Shown here piece by piece: positions 1 to 10,310 of a DNA stretch of 64,000 bases (the first letter of the stretch is position 1; each line of letters opens with the position of its first letter). Position numbers and translations under genes: made by a program. Below the pieces are notes generated by a model. It saw only the letters and a program-made list of their open reading frames with translations. It was not told where the DNA came from and did not search any database. Source of the DNA: Adiantum capillus-veneris. Its lineage: Eukaryota > Streptophyta > Polypodiopsida > Polypodiales > Pteridaceae. The stretch lies in contig CM043943.1 in NCBI GenBank assembly GCA_014529385.2, positions 157,599,247-157,663,246 on the forward strand, given 5' to 3'.

Positions 1-239
1 GAGATTGCAAAGACTTTTTGTACACTATCAAGCATCCAATTCTCCTAAGCATTGACCATTGGACTTAACCTTTGAATTTTGGAACCTTAGCATTTTAGAA
101 GTCTTAATGGGCTGAACCTTAGGTCTTTGAAGCCCATTGCTTGCACATTGCTCTTCTGCAGATGGTCCCCCTTTGGATCCCTATTTTCCCTCCGTTGGAT
201 CCCTACTGTGAGACCAGCCTGCTAGCCTTACCAATAATC

Positions 240-328
240 TAGCTTTTTCTCCCTTGGTACTTCCCCATATTAAATGATCACTTTAACATGAGAAAATCAT
301 TTAGGAGAATTAGATATTAGTTATAACA
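240..328. repeat. LTR-end fragment related to the chromovirus LTR
   Basis: This stretch resembles 31790-31876, the inner end of the chromovirus LTR found later in the window. Both contain a run starting ttaaatgatca, then atgagaaaatcattt, then tagatattag, and both stop at a CA dinucleotide. It is therefore probably the end of another LTR of the same family, truncated by the window edge or by decay. Positions 1-239 show no coding signal. The assignment rests on visual alignment of about 80 bases. Confidence 0.55.
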
Positions 329-539
329 GATAAAGCTATGACCCCCCACCAACGCAGCTTTTCAAAGGAAGGCGACTCTATGATAACATTCTGGCAGCAA
401 TGGTTGGCATTGGGTAGGTAAACTTCATCGCGATCAAGAATGTATCCTCTTACAACTTTAGATAAATGGTACGATCAGATTGTTTGGTCATATATAAAGG
501 ACGTCATGAAAGCATTGGGTGTTGGTCATCAGCTCAGTC

Positions 540-1100
540 AGATAATACACACCCAAGAGCAGGCAAGCTTTCGGAGTTGTTGTTCAATAGCTGAATGATG
601 GGCCAAAACTGTCCATCTATAAGAGGCCTAGTGGGCAAAATATTTAAATGGATACAAAAGACCTGGAAGATCATGTTCTTCAAGTACAACCTAGGTACTC
701 TTGGGAGGAAAGAATTGGAAGAACCAAGCCATTCTAGTCTGCACACAAATTGTCCGCTTTTGCTACTTCAGACAAGTTTGGAAGGCTAGGAACTGGTGTA
801 TCTTTGAAAACAACCACTCAATGGAAAAATTTAAGGAGATTACTTGCGAAAGTAGGGACATGATAATCTATATTGGAAAACTCAAGAACTCTAAAGTCTG
901 GAAGCAAGTAATCAAAGCCGTCATGGGTTTGGTTTCATCTAGTCACCAAAATGTAACTATTTAATTAGCTCTCATTTGTCAGGGGATGTGTAGCTTTTAT
1001 ATGTGTGTTATGACCCATCAAGGCACCTAGCATGCTTGAAGATATTTGTACATTTCTTTCTGGATTAATGTACCATCCACTCACAATTGTGACTAGGCAA
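540..1100 (+). mobile_element. LINE fragment: C-terminal zf-RVT region and 3' UTR
   Basis: Short overlapping reading frames encode pieces such as KIFKWIQKTWKIMFF and VWKARNWCIFENN. These match the minus-strand LINE at 46930-47770 (KICKWIQRTWQIKFF, IWQARNRHVFEG), which also carries the Cys/His cluster of the reverse-transcriptase zinc-binding domain found at the C terminus of plant LINE ORF2. The 3' non-coding parts also match: both have atccactcacaattgt followed by a purine-rich tail. Frames shift several times, so this is a dead, 5'-truncated copy. Confidence 0.7.
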
Positions 1101-2206
1101 AAAGAAGAACATCTTGTTAAATGTATCAATTTTCTTTTTCGCTCAACTACATCTGCCTTTTATCATATTTTTCTTATCTTCAATTGACAGGATTGTTTTT
1201 TTATCTTTAACATTGTTTTTGGAGAAAGCTCTATTATTAACCCTAGGGTATGTTTCAAGAAAGTTTCAAATTATCAAACCATACCTACAAATTTGTAAAG
1301 GGATTACATATAAACTGGGTCTGATCACATCATATAAGATTTGTTCACCCCACGAGGCTCTTGTAATTATTTTTGAATGCCTCCATGGATCATGTTTAAC
1401 ATGGAGACCTTGTACTTATTGTTTTGTTAATCTATCTTAACTCTCTCCGTTTGGAGAGAGAGTATTGCAAAAAAAGAAGATTTGTTCACCCCAAATGGTA
1501 TATTTTAGGATAATACCTTTTCTTGTTGACTGTATTGAATTACCATATGCTTTAATTGGTAGTAATTCTTTGAGCAGTAACTCCTTGGCATGCCATCATG
1601 CTAAAATTCTAACATTGTACTGTGCAGATTTTCTTGTTTTTGTCGACTATGTATCTATATACGATTGATTCTTTGAAAAGAGACGTAAACACTTACTTCG
1701 ATTATTGGTACTGAACAATGCGCTTCCCTCTCAAGGTAGATTCAAAACGATCTTCTCCACAAAGGTTTCTAGGAGGAAATGTGGGCTGTGCAACTCGTAG
1801 GTCATTTCTTCATATGATTGAGGGTGCACACACCAAGCATCGCCTTCCATCCCCATTTTGAATATGCGAAGAAGGGCCATAAACACAACCTATTCGCTTA
1901 TTCAAATAAAAGTAAAAAGCGAAATGTTGCCAAGTTCACTTACACAGCCTATTGGCTATTGCTTCAAGTATTTCCATTGGTCCATGGTTCGACCCTACGA
2001 CTAGTGGATACTGCTCTAAGTGGGGTTAGAGAGTTGTCCAAAGTGGGTGGTCATGTTATTGCACATCCAATAAGATAGCTTTCCCTGGCATCCATGCAGA
2101 TGTACTTGCCTTGGCAGCCCTGTTTGTGTGCGTCCAATGAAAACATGCCGATTCCCCTCCCGCATCCACGTAGATTCCCTCGGCATGTATGTAGATGTAC
2201 TTGCCT
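1101..2206. other. No gene seen; spacer left of the MULE
   Basis: AT-rich sequence with only short open frames of no recognisable similarity. A 23-base direct repeat (agatgtacttgccttggcag and three more bases) occurs at 2098-2120 and again at 2193-2215, immediately left of the MULE terminal repeat. A short hairpin of the form ctctctcc...ggagagag lies at 1440-1462. Confidence 0.6.
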
Positions 2207-2214
2207 TGGCAGCC

Positions 2215-2262
2215 CCTCGTCACTAAATGACACCTCCAAAAGGAGGTGGGATCAACGCTGCA
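2215..2262 (+). repeat. Left terminal inverted repeat of the MULE
   Basis: Forty-eight bases identical to the reverse complement of 9881-9928. The repeat contains an internal perfect palindrome, cacctcc-aaaa-ggaggtg (2231-2248), able to form a hairpin. MULE terminal repeats are where transposase binds. Perfect identity of the two ends suggests either recent insertion or short conserved ends. Confidence 0.9.
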
Positions 2263-2308
2263 AGATTGGCATCACGAGCGGCAAAAATCTTGGCCGTCCA
2301 TTTTTTTT

Positions 2309-2578
2309 TGAACTAGGTGTGAACTAGCCGGGAACTTCGTGTGAACTTAGTGTGAACTAGGTGTGAACTATGTTCTGACTTCAAAAAGTGCACGATTTCG
2401 GGGGCAAGCTGCCAATGTTAGGGCCATTTAATGAGGGAGAGCCCACCACTTGCAAAGATTCAAATCTACTTTACACGCTTTGCTTTTTCCTCTCCCTTTG
2501 CCATGAACCATGTGTGAGCTGTGTTCGAGTGAACTAAGAGTTTATTTGGTGTGATCTGAGAGTGAACTAGATGTGAAC
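2309..2578. promoter_or_regulatory. Subterminal GTGTGAAC-type repeats, probable transposase 5' region
   Basis: The motif GTGTGAACT or near variants (gtgtgaacta, gtgtgaactt, agtgaacta, atgtgaaca) recurs at least seven times between the left terminal repeat and the transposase start at 2607. The complement (agttcacac, gttcacac) recurs beyond the transposase stop at 6220-6560. Repeated subterminal motifs are a common feature of transposase-binding zones, and this zone must also hold the transposase promoter. Function is inferred. Confidence 0.4.
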
Positions 2579-2606
2579 AATATCAAGCCTTTTCTATTAG
2601 GGGATC

Positions 2607-5600
2607 ATGGACATTCAGGAGAATGGAGCTACAAGTCACATATTTTCAGACGAAAGTTGTGAGGAGTATTCTAGCTCTCACGATACAGGAGAAGGGCATG
2701 ATGGTTACGCAAGCTCCAAGGAATCAGCCGATCATGAGGAAACAAGTATAGGCCATATGGATCATTGCATGGGCACATGGCAACATAGCACTCAACATAT
2801 GTTCTCAACGCTTGATCCATACAACTATACTTCTCGTACATTCTACTCTTTTGACAACAAAACTCATGCAATGATGAGGCTTGTCCTACAAAGAGATAAC
2901 CCTATGACCTTGGAGGAGTTAAAGGAATGTGATCTCCGGGGTTTGCTTGATTTAAAGAGATGGAGGAGGATGACAGATGCACTTTGTTTGAAGAGGGAGT
3001 CAGATGGAGGAGGCTACTTGTGCTTGAAAAGTGCGTCGTCACCAAGGGTAGTGTACATAGAAGAGTGGGAGGGAATTGTGCAATCATGTCACTTAAGCGA
3101 GGATGAAAGGTCCCACCTGGAGGTATCCGAGACTCTTCTAAACCTCAACAAGATGTGGTCCATGGATATTAAAAGGTATGGCATACCTTTGGCTTATGTG
3201 AAGGATTTACTATCATCATGTGTTTGTTCAAGTACAAGTAATTCCATGTCACAATCCCATCTTCCAACAAATAGAGGGAGGTCTCCTCTTATACCATATC
3301 AAAAGAGGCTAGACATTTCTACTCTAAGTGTATGCCTGAACCAAATTATGATTGAGCATAAGGTGCGGCTTGTAAAGGTCCGCTCTACCATCAAGGGTAC
3401 CAATGAGAAAAGCATTGTGGTCGATTATGCATGCCATAGGGGGAGAGAGCCACGCAGGAGGGAGACCACAAAGAGAAAGAGGAGGTCAAAGAGATGCGGT
3501 TGCTCATTTCGAGTACGGGTCCATTGTGATCACGAGACCAACTCTGCTACGGTGTCATTGTTTCCTCATCATGAAGGCCACCATTCTCGGCTCGCGTGCG
3601 GATTTGTATTATTTGCCGGTTCACCCTAATGTGATTGAATGTTGCACAGAAGATTTATTCGATGTGGGAATCTCACGGCATGTTGCAAGAATGTCAATAT
3701 CAAAGGAGAAGCTACAATGTGAGAGATGCTCTCCTATCGAGCAAGTAATCTATAGGTTCTTTATGATACCAAGGGAGGTTGCAATGTTGTTGTACCAAAT
3801 CCGCAATCAAGGTAAACTCCTTTCTTCTCAATGAGATGTCTTTCCTTCATATCCACAATTAATCAAACTAGCATTTTAAGAATGTAGGGAAAATCACAAA
3901 AGATGATTGGACTTCAATGTTGAGGGACGTTGCACTTTTACAAAAACAAAGAAAGGTTTGTTGCTTATTCTTAAGCAACTTCTTGGAGCTTTGCAATGGC
4001 TTGCTAATAACTATTGGAGTTTTCAGGTGTGCTATTTTCAACCATACAATCCCTTGGCGCCCGAGCGTGCGGATAGGCCATTCATTCTTGTTATTCAGGA
4101 TGAGTGGATGCTTGCTATGGCCAGACGCTTTTCCATTAACAACACATGGGCCATTGATAGCACCTTCAAGACCAATGTCTTTGGTCTCCCCTTGTATGCT
4201 GCTGTCTTACCAAACCAACACGGCATCGGTATACCCATTTGGCTTATGTTATGCACGGCTGACGCTGGATCGGACCAAGAAAGTACGGCACTTGAGATAA
4301 CTCTACAAACAGTTTTTTAAAGAATGGGCAATGTGCGGCCTACATCAATTATAATAGATAAGTCACAATTGGAGCTTGACGCTTTTGACAAGGTGATCAA
4401 GGCCGATGATGCTTGCTGGGAGTATAACAGTGACGACATACGTATGCAAGTTCATTGCCATATTATTATATGTTGGTTCCATGCAAACAAAGCATGGGTG
4501 GAGAATCTTCTTCCAAAGGTACATGTTTATGCGTACATGTGAGTGTTATGAATACATCATTGATTAACGTTAACATGTTGTTGTTGTACGTGGGTGATCA
4601 TAGGTCCCAAAGCATCTCCAAGATCAATTATACTCCTCAATGAACACTTTGATGTATTGTGCCTCTGAAACAGACTTTGAGTATCATTATCAGGAGCTCT
4701 TAAGTAACTTCTCTTCATTTACAAGTGTGCAAAGTTATGTTACCAATGGATGGTGTGGTCGTGATTGCCCATGGCGTCAACGATGGCCTAAGTTTGCACG
4801 ACTTTTTAGCTATGGGAATGTTGACACTACCAATTTAGTCGAGAGGTTGTGGCAATACATAAAATACACCTTGCTTAATGCCCAAATCAACATATCTGTT
4901 GTCGAGCTTCTACATGCACTTGTGGGCGACTCCACAAGTGGCACTCGAATGGGAGGAACTTTGCTTGAGTTCTTTAGACAAAAGCAAGAAATAGGTGAGC
5001 ATCTAGCGTTCCTTCATGAATGATACATGAACATTTGTGTAATAGGATTCATCATTATGTGTCGCAGTTGATTCAGGGCGCTTTAGCAAGAGAGGCTCAT
5101 TGAAGCAACATACCAAACGACTACAAGAGGGAGAGCAAATACTACGGCGATATGAGGTTGACCCTTCCACATTGGTCATCATGAATGAATTGACATTTTT
5201 ATTTAGGATGCAAAGCGGTAGTGATGCTAGCCAGTGGTATTATGTGAGCCTGCAAAGCAATTACTGTGACTGCCCGGATTTGTCAAGTGAATGTAAACAC
5301 TTATATGGTTTGCGGCTCATATTGCAGAAGCACTTTGTGCATTTGGTTCCCATTATTCCCTCCTTGGATAATTGCCTTGATTTCGATTTGATGATTAAAG
5401 AACGCTTCAATTCCCAGGGGGACGAGCATGAGGAAGGTGAAGTCCATGTGCAAGGTGAAGTCCATGTGCAAGGTGAAGTCATTGCATCTATCCAAGAGGT
5501 GAGGCATTTTCTTTCCAACATAGAGATACAATTGGACGATTGCAATGAAACTCAGATCAAGGATTACTTGCATCGACTAGCCACTTGCAAAGACATTCTT

Positions 5601-6155
5601 TCAGGTGGATATGCTCCCAAAGAGATTGATTTGCCACTAAAAGGAAGCATTAGAAAAGTACAAGAGCATGTTACAAATACACGTCTTGGTCATGGACAGA
5701 AGCATGAGCCAGCTCCAACCACTCAAGCAAGTGAAGAACTGCCTCCCAGTGAACCTTGCAAGCCGTCACGCCTTATTGGACAATTGAGGCGGAAGCATCA
5801 ACGAGGAAGAAGTCGCATAAGGCTAGAGAAGACCCAACGAGTGTGGTGTCCACATTGCCACACAAAAACCTTTGTGGTTGACCCCAAGGAGACAATCACA
5901 TGCTTCAATTGTAATGCCTTGTTACCATTTTCATTGTCTTTAGCCTCAAAAGGGAGCGAACAAAACCTTATTGGCAAGGTGGTGCGAATATGCGATGTGC
6001 CGAGTTGTATTGTTGCTAAGATAATAACTTGTAAACTTGGTCTTGCTCCACAAGAAGAGCGAAGTTTTGTGCTCATGCAAGAGAACGGAGAGGTTCTCAA
6101 TAATGTTATAGCCTCCCAATGGAGGCTTATTTTGGTCACAATGAATGCAAAGTAA
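2607..6155 (+). pseudogene. MULE transposase, five exons, disrupted
   Basis: Phase-consistent GT-AG exons are 2607-3811, 3888-3955, 4027-4518, 4604-4994 and 5068-6155, about 1,080 codons. In order they give a long acidic N-terminal region, a FAR1/WRKY-GCM1-like zinc-finger motif (GCSFRVRV then HHEGHH), the MULE transposase core and a SWIM zinc finger (CDCPD...ECKH, about 5264-5302). The likely DDE residues are Asp in AIDSTFKTN (4156-4158), Asp in IIIDKS (4357-4359) and Glu in NLVERLW (4841-4843). A CX2C-X14-CX2C zinc ribbon follows near 5845-5915. Two lesions break it: a net one-base frame change near 3597-3603, just before DLYYLPVHP, and an in-frame TAA at 4318-4320. Downstream frame and splice sites are otherwise preserved, so loss of function is recent or the lesions are sequence errors. 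The start at 2607 is the first in-frame ATG. Confidence 0.85.
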
Positions 6156-6275
6156 TGCAAGACTTGCATAATATATGACCACGTTTTTTGCAAGGTTCGG
6201 TCTCTTGAAAGTATCATACGTTTTCACATGGTTCACACTTTGTTCTCTGCAATTTTTCACACAACTTTATGTATA

Positions 6276-6571
6276 GTTTATGAGACCAAGGGTTCCCTAC
6301 ATTTTGCTCTCTGGAAAGTTTCACAGAGCTAACGGCATAGTTCACACACATATCACACCTAAGTTCACAATGAGTTCACAGTAAGTTTACCCATAGTTCA
6401 CACATAGTTTAGAAATCCCTAAGGTTTATGAGACCAAGGGTTCCCTACATTTTGCTCTTTGGAAAGTTTCACAGAGCTAACGGCATAGTTCACACACATA
6501 TCACACCTAAGTTCACAATGAGTTCACACTAAGTTTACCCATAGTTCACACATAGTTTAGAAATCCCTAAG
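6276..6571. repeat. Two tandem copies of a 148-bp unit
   Basis: The unit beginning gtttatgagaccaaggg starts at 6276 and 6424, and its first nine bases recur at 6572, giving a period of 148. The copies are nearly identical. Each contains several gttcacac/gttcaca motifs, matching the subterminal motif upstream of the transposase. The repeat sits between the convergent 3' ends of the transposase and the peptidase gene, so it may be part of a shared 3' UTR or terminator region. Confidence 0.9.
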
Positions 6572-6725
6572 GTTTATGAGACGTCTCCGATTAAGTAAAA
6601 AGACACTCTATTAAGTGGTCTACATCGTTTCATCGAAGCGGCTTGTCTCATCAACAATGACAATATTACATTTTTGTTTGATGGCAAATGCCAAGTTACA
6701 AACCATTAGAGCTATATTTCTCAAT

Positions 6726-9101
6726 TCAACTAGCCTGAGCCATAGTCCCACTAATGCACTTCTTTGTCCAAGCCTTCAAGCCTTCCTTTAACGCTTGCAC
6801 TTGGTCTTGCTTGAACCATGTCTTTGTCAACTGCACAAGGCAAACCGTAGATAAGAATCAAACATACAAACAAAATGATTAATGAAATTAGTACACATGG
6901 AGAAACACTAAAATCGCAATGAAAGGTTGGACTTTGAACTCACAAATGACTTGGACCGTTTCCCATGGGCATCTTCAGTAAGACGCTTTATGTATGTCAT
7001 GACGTAAAAGCCACAGTCAACTACATTAGGTTGTAGAGGGACCTGGACTCCCAAAAGGTCCTACGAGTAAGGCAAAGAAAAACGACTATGAGGCTTATTA
7101 CTAGTCATACCCGAGGACGCTCTCCATGCTCCAATTCATCTCTAGGCGTGACCATGAACTCCTTCAAGGACGGAGCCGTGCAATTTGAAGCCATCAATTC
7201 CAATGCCCTGCATAAAAACACTCACTTTGAAGACAGTCATTCCATAAACACATACTTACCTGATGTTATTTTCATACAAAATCAGGGATTACCGATAAAC
7301 GAAAGGCAAATGTTCTTCGGAGTCATCCGATGTCATGGAATTAAGGTACATGATTCCATGGTTCTCCCAAGGAAACTTTGTTATCTTCTTGATTGCGTTA
7401 TTGTACAACACAAAAAGGCACCAATGATCCCTACGACAATAACGTTATTGATCATCATGCACAAGTTGCATTACGAATTCCTGGTTGACAAATGTACCTG
7501 TCCACAATTGGAAAGAACACAAAAAGATGTTTGCTGGCATCCACACCACTGAAATAGGTTTGCAACTTCTTAGCGCTTTGGGACGTCTCCGATTTCAAAA
7601 AGTCAAACCACAAACTGTCAATGAAGCACAAGCTATCAAGCACGTCTTGTGAGAGAGTGTTTTCCAACCACCTGTCAAGATAAAACTGCAAGCTGTTTAC
7701 TGAGAATGTATGCATACAATGTTCTCTAAAGAGATACAAATGCGTACATGCAAAATAATGTCATCCTCCGAGTGGAAGCCTTTTCCTTGCTTATGGCGTC
7801 CACTAGCAGTAGGTCTACATCCACGATCAATTTCTTGTGCTCTGAAATAAACTGAATACTTCCTCCAGACTCAAATCTAAAATGAGAATACAAGCCTTTA
7901 ATATCACATTAAACTCTTAGCAATATGACATCCTACATTGTGGACATTGATGTGTGATTGAATGCAAACCACTAACCTTTCCTTCAATTGGAGCTCTCCT
8001 TCTGTACTTTTAGATGTCTTGACATCCATGTGAACAGATTTATTTGTCACCAACAACGTGAGGGGAAGAGAAGAGCTTGGTAGTGGTGAATCGCTAACCA
8101 AGTGCGGAGAGGGACGTTGCACACGAAAACGGAACTAACAAAAACAAATGCGCAATCAATTCTCAGGGCAATATTAGGTGAATGGCCATAAAAAACACAC
8201 AATGCATGTATAGACAAATGCACGCAGCCTATTTTGCAATTACCTTGGGAAGCGGACTCATAGAAGAGGATATGGGAGACCCTTCAAGAAAAGCATTTTT
8301 GCCATGGATTTTCATAGGCGCCAACAAAGGACCTTGTTCATCAGTGGTTTGAAGTCTCTTCTGCAATACATGAACATTCAAGAAACTTTGTACATTTTCC
8401 AAACGAGAACAGACTAGACAAACTGATACAACCCTATGCTCGTACCGGTGTTGATCCTGCAGAGCCCTCGTTACTAGAATCGTGCGTCTCCTCACATTTT
8501 TTGGAGTCCTTCCCACATGGACGTCTCTATTGAGTACGAGTAACGTCTAAGTAGAAAAGCTAATATGAATTTTTAACAAAATAAAATAGATGCAAAATAA
8601 CCATGGACTTACGTGCTTATCAAATCCATCTGCAATCGTTCTTCGAATATTGGCCATTCGTTCTTCACTATCACGAAGGTAAGATTTCATGGCCTGTGCT
8701 ACCTTGAGGTTGAGAAAATTATCTTTGGAACCTGCGTATATTTTTTCATCTTCCTCGAGCGCATCCCAAGCTTTTTTTGCTTTCTTGACCTCGCGCGCTT
8801 TCTGTGCCTTTACATTACGTTTGAACTTATATTCAGCATCTTCGAATCGTGCACGACATTGCTTCTCGTATGCCGGTCTTCGAAACTTTGCAGCGACACA
8901 ACCAAGGGGACGACCTCCCTTGCGCTTTGGAATATCACATTCTATCCCATGGACTTCGAGTAGATGATCCATCATGTCCCCTCGTCGCAAGTAACGTACG
9001 TGCTGAGCCCGACATGCATCATTAGCAAGACACATACGTGCTTTTCGCCCATCCTCAAGCACAATTTCATCAAACAATTTTGGCTCGCTATTTGCAGCCA
9101 T
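6726..9101 (-). CDS. Ulp1-like (C48) cysteine peptidase carried by the MULE
   Basis: Nine minus-strand exons join in phase with GT-AG borders: 9101-8613, 8546-8244, 8134-7977, 7876-7738, 7685-7498, 7430-7293, 7207-7111, 7060-6944 and 6830-6726, giving 577 residues with no internal stop. The C-terminal half has the Ulp1/SENP fold signature: YLDRW, FFPIVDRDHWCLFVL (catalytic His428), MYLNSM (Asn456 where Asp is usual) and PLQPNVVDCGFYV (oxyanion Gln514, nucleophile Cys520). Ulp1 enzymes cleave SUMO or related modifiers from proteins. The N terminus has a Cys24-Cys30-His46-His51 cluster resembling a BED/C2H2 finger, then KRKGGRPLG, similar to an AT-hook, and a Lys/Arg/Glu-rich helical stretch. 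This suggests DNA binding, by inference. The start is the ATG at 9101; an in-frame start at 9128 is possible. Exon 2 could contain a small intron. Promoter DNA probably includes the microsatellites at 9231-9665. Confidence 0.85.
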
Positions 9102-9230
9102 GGTGCCTAGTACACTACAACAATGCAAGCAAAGAAAATCGCATTCGCTTTAGCGTGCATATTGTGTGAATGGTATGTGTATCGGTGTAAATGGTGTGCT
9201 TGAAAGAGTCGATCGTGTGCCAATTTTTGC

Positions 9231-9523
9231 GTGCAATTATGCGTGTGTGTGAGAGAGATGGAGAGAGTTGATTCTTCACATACACACGAGTGTGTGTGTG
9301 TGGGTGTGTTTTGTGTGTGTGTGATTCCGCACATACGTATGGTCGGCTGCCGGATTATTCCTGTGTGTGTGTGTGTGTGTACGCGTGAGTCAATTTCGAG
9401 AGCGAAAGTGAATTACATACAATTATATGTGTGTGTCAACAAGCTCTGTCGAATGTCTCTATGTGTGTGTGAGAGAGAGGGAGATAGAGAGAGTGCCCCG
9501 ATTGGTCAATCACAAGCTTTAAT

Positions 9524-9571
<48 letters not shown>

Positions 9572-9612
9572 ACGATGGGACCAATCACAAGCTTTAATCT
9601 GTGTGTGTGTGT

Positions 9613-9665
<53 letters not shown>
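9231..9665. repeat. TG/AG microsatellite cluster
   Basis: Alternating (TG)n and (AG)n runs, with near-duplicated blocks of the form (tg)n-(ag)n-...ccaatcacaagctttaatct at about 9480-9600, indicate local tandem duplication. The cluster lies 130-560 bases upstream of the peptidase start codon and inside the right end of the MULE. Open frames across it are artefacts of the simple repeats. Confidence 0.9.
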
Positions 9666-9666
<1 letters not shown>

Positions 9667-9880
9667 TGGCACCTGTCCGCCTTGCTGCCTCGCCTCCTTC
9701 TCTGCGAATAGTTCCCAGCATGCGCCTTGTGAACTGCAAGTGCAATAGTGTGAACTGCGCTATTGATATCATGCTGCCAAAATTAGAGGCCGCGCTCAGC
9801 CCCGCAAATTGACTGCTGGATTCCCTTATTCCCCTAACGATTCTTTTTAAACATCAAAGGTGTAAGATTTGCCTTCATCC

Positions 9881-9928
9881 TGCAGCGTTGATCCCACCTC
9901 CTTTTGGAGGTGTCATTTAGTGACGAGG
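9881..9928 (-). repeat. Right terminal inverted repeat of the MULE
   Basis: Reverse complement of 2215-2262 with no mismatch over 48 bases. It is followed by gtgggcagccc; the octamer GGCAGCCC at 9931-9938 repeats the sequence just left of the other end. Confidence 0.9.
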
Positions 9929-9938
9929 TGGGCAGCCC

Positions 9939-10310
9939 TCTCCAGATTGCCCTGACATCCGGATCAAAGGTGCTCAATGTGTCAAGTGCCTTGACCATGT
10001 GGCATGCTATAAGGAATTTCAATGTTTTAGTAAATTTCAGGACGATGGACGGCCGAGATTGTGCGGCATTGCCTATATTAAAATCTCACAGCCACCGAGT
10101 TGTTCTCTTCTGGCTCCTGCGTTCTACTCGGGAAGGAACGGGCGGATGCTGCAGAGAGTGGTGGAAGATCAGCACGTGGGATCGACCTGTCCATCTCTAC
10201 TCGTCTGCCTTTCCTGTAGCCCTTACCCTCCCTAACCTAGACGAGCTTTCTAATACAACAGAAGTGCAAAACCCTCTCGCCCTCATAACCCTATCTCCAG
10301 CTGTTTCAAC
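9939..10310 (+). promoter_or_regulatory. 5' flank and leader of the DnaJ gene
   Basis: This roughly 370-base interval separates the MULE end from the DnaJ start codon. It is more GC-rich than its surroundings and contains no convincing gene, so it presumably holds the promoter and 5' UTR. I see no clear TATA box or canonical heat-shock element by eye. The MULE has displaced or replaced whatever regulatory DNA lay further upstream. Confidence 0.45.

Larger units (their letters stand above)
2216..9930. mobile_element. Mutator-like transposon (MULE) carrying a Ulp1-like peptidase gene
   Basis: The element is bounded by inverted copies of a 48-base sequence (2215-2262 and 9881-9928). It contains a MULE-family transposase (2607-6155, + strand) and a convergent Ulp1-like C48 peptidase gene (6726-9101, - strand). 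The octamer GGCAGCCC lies directly outside both ends (2208-2215 and 9931-9938); MULEs make 8-11 bp target duplications, so this is the likely duplication, although the exact edge is uncertain by 1-3 bases. A transposase plus Ulp1 arrangement is known from Kaonashi-type plant MULEs. At about 7.7 kb it is a full-length element. It probably cannot mobilise itself because the transposase is disrupted. Confidence 0.88.

Noticed and set aside
5798-6217. 139-codon frame on - strand under the transposase
   Set aside because: Shadow of the last transposase exon; no motif of its own.
6276-6571. Tandem repeat considered as a nested LTR pair
   Set aside because: The copies are directly adjacent with nothing between, and lack TG...CA ends, so this is a simple tandem duplication.
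7088-7552. 154-codon open frame on + strand
   Set aside because: It lies antisense to peptidase exons 5-7, which have conserved catalytic motifs and matching splice phases on the other strand; the + frame has no recognisable domain.
9231-9772. Several frames of 70-127 codons on both strands
   Set aside because: Products are Cys-Val, Arg-Glu or Ser-Leu repeats created by the TG/AG microsatellites.
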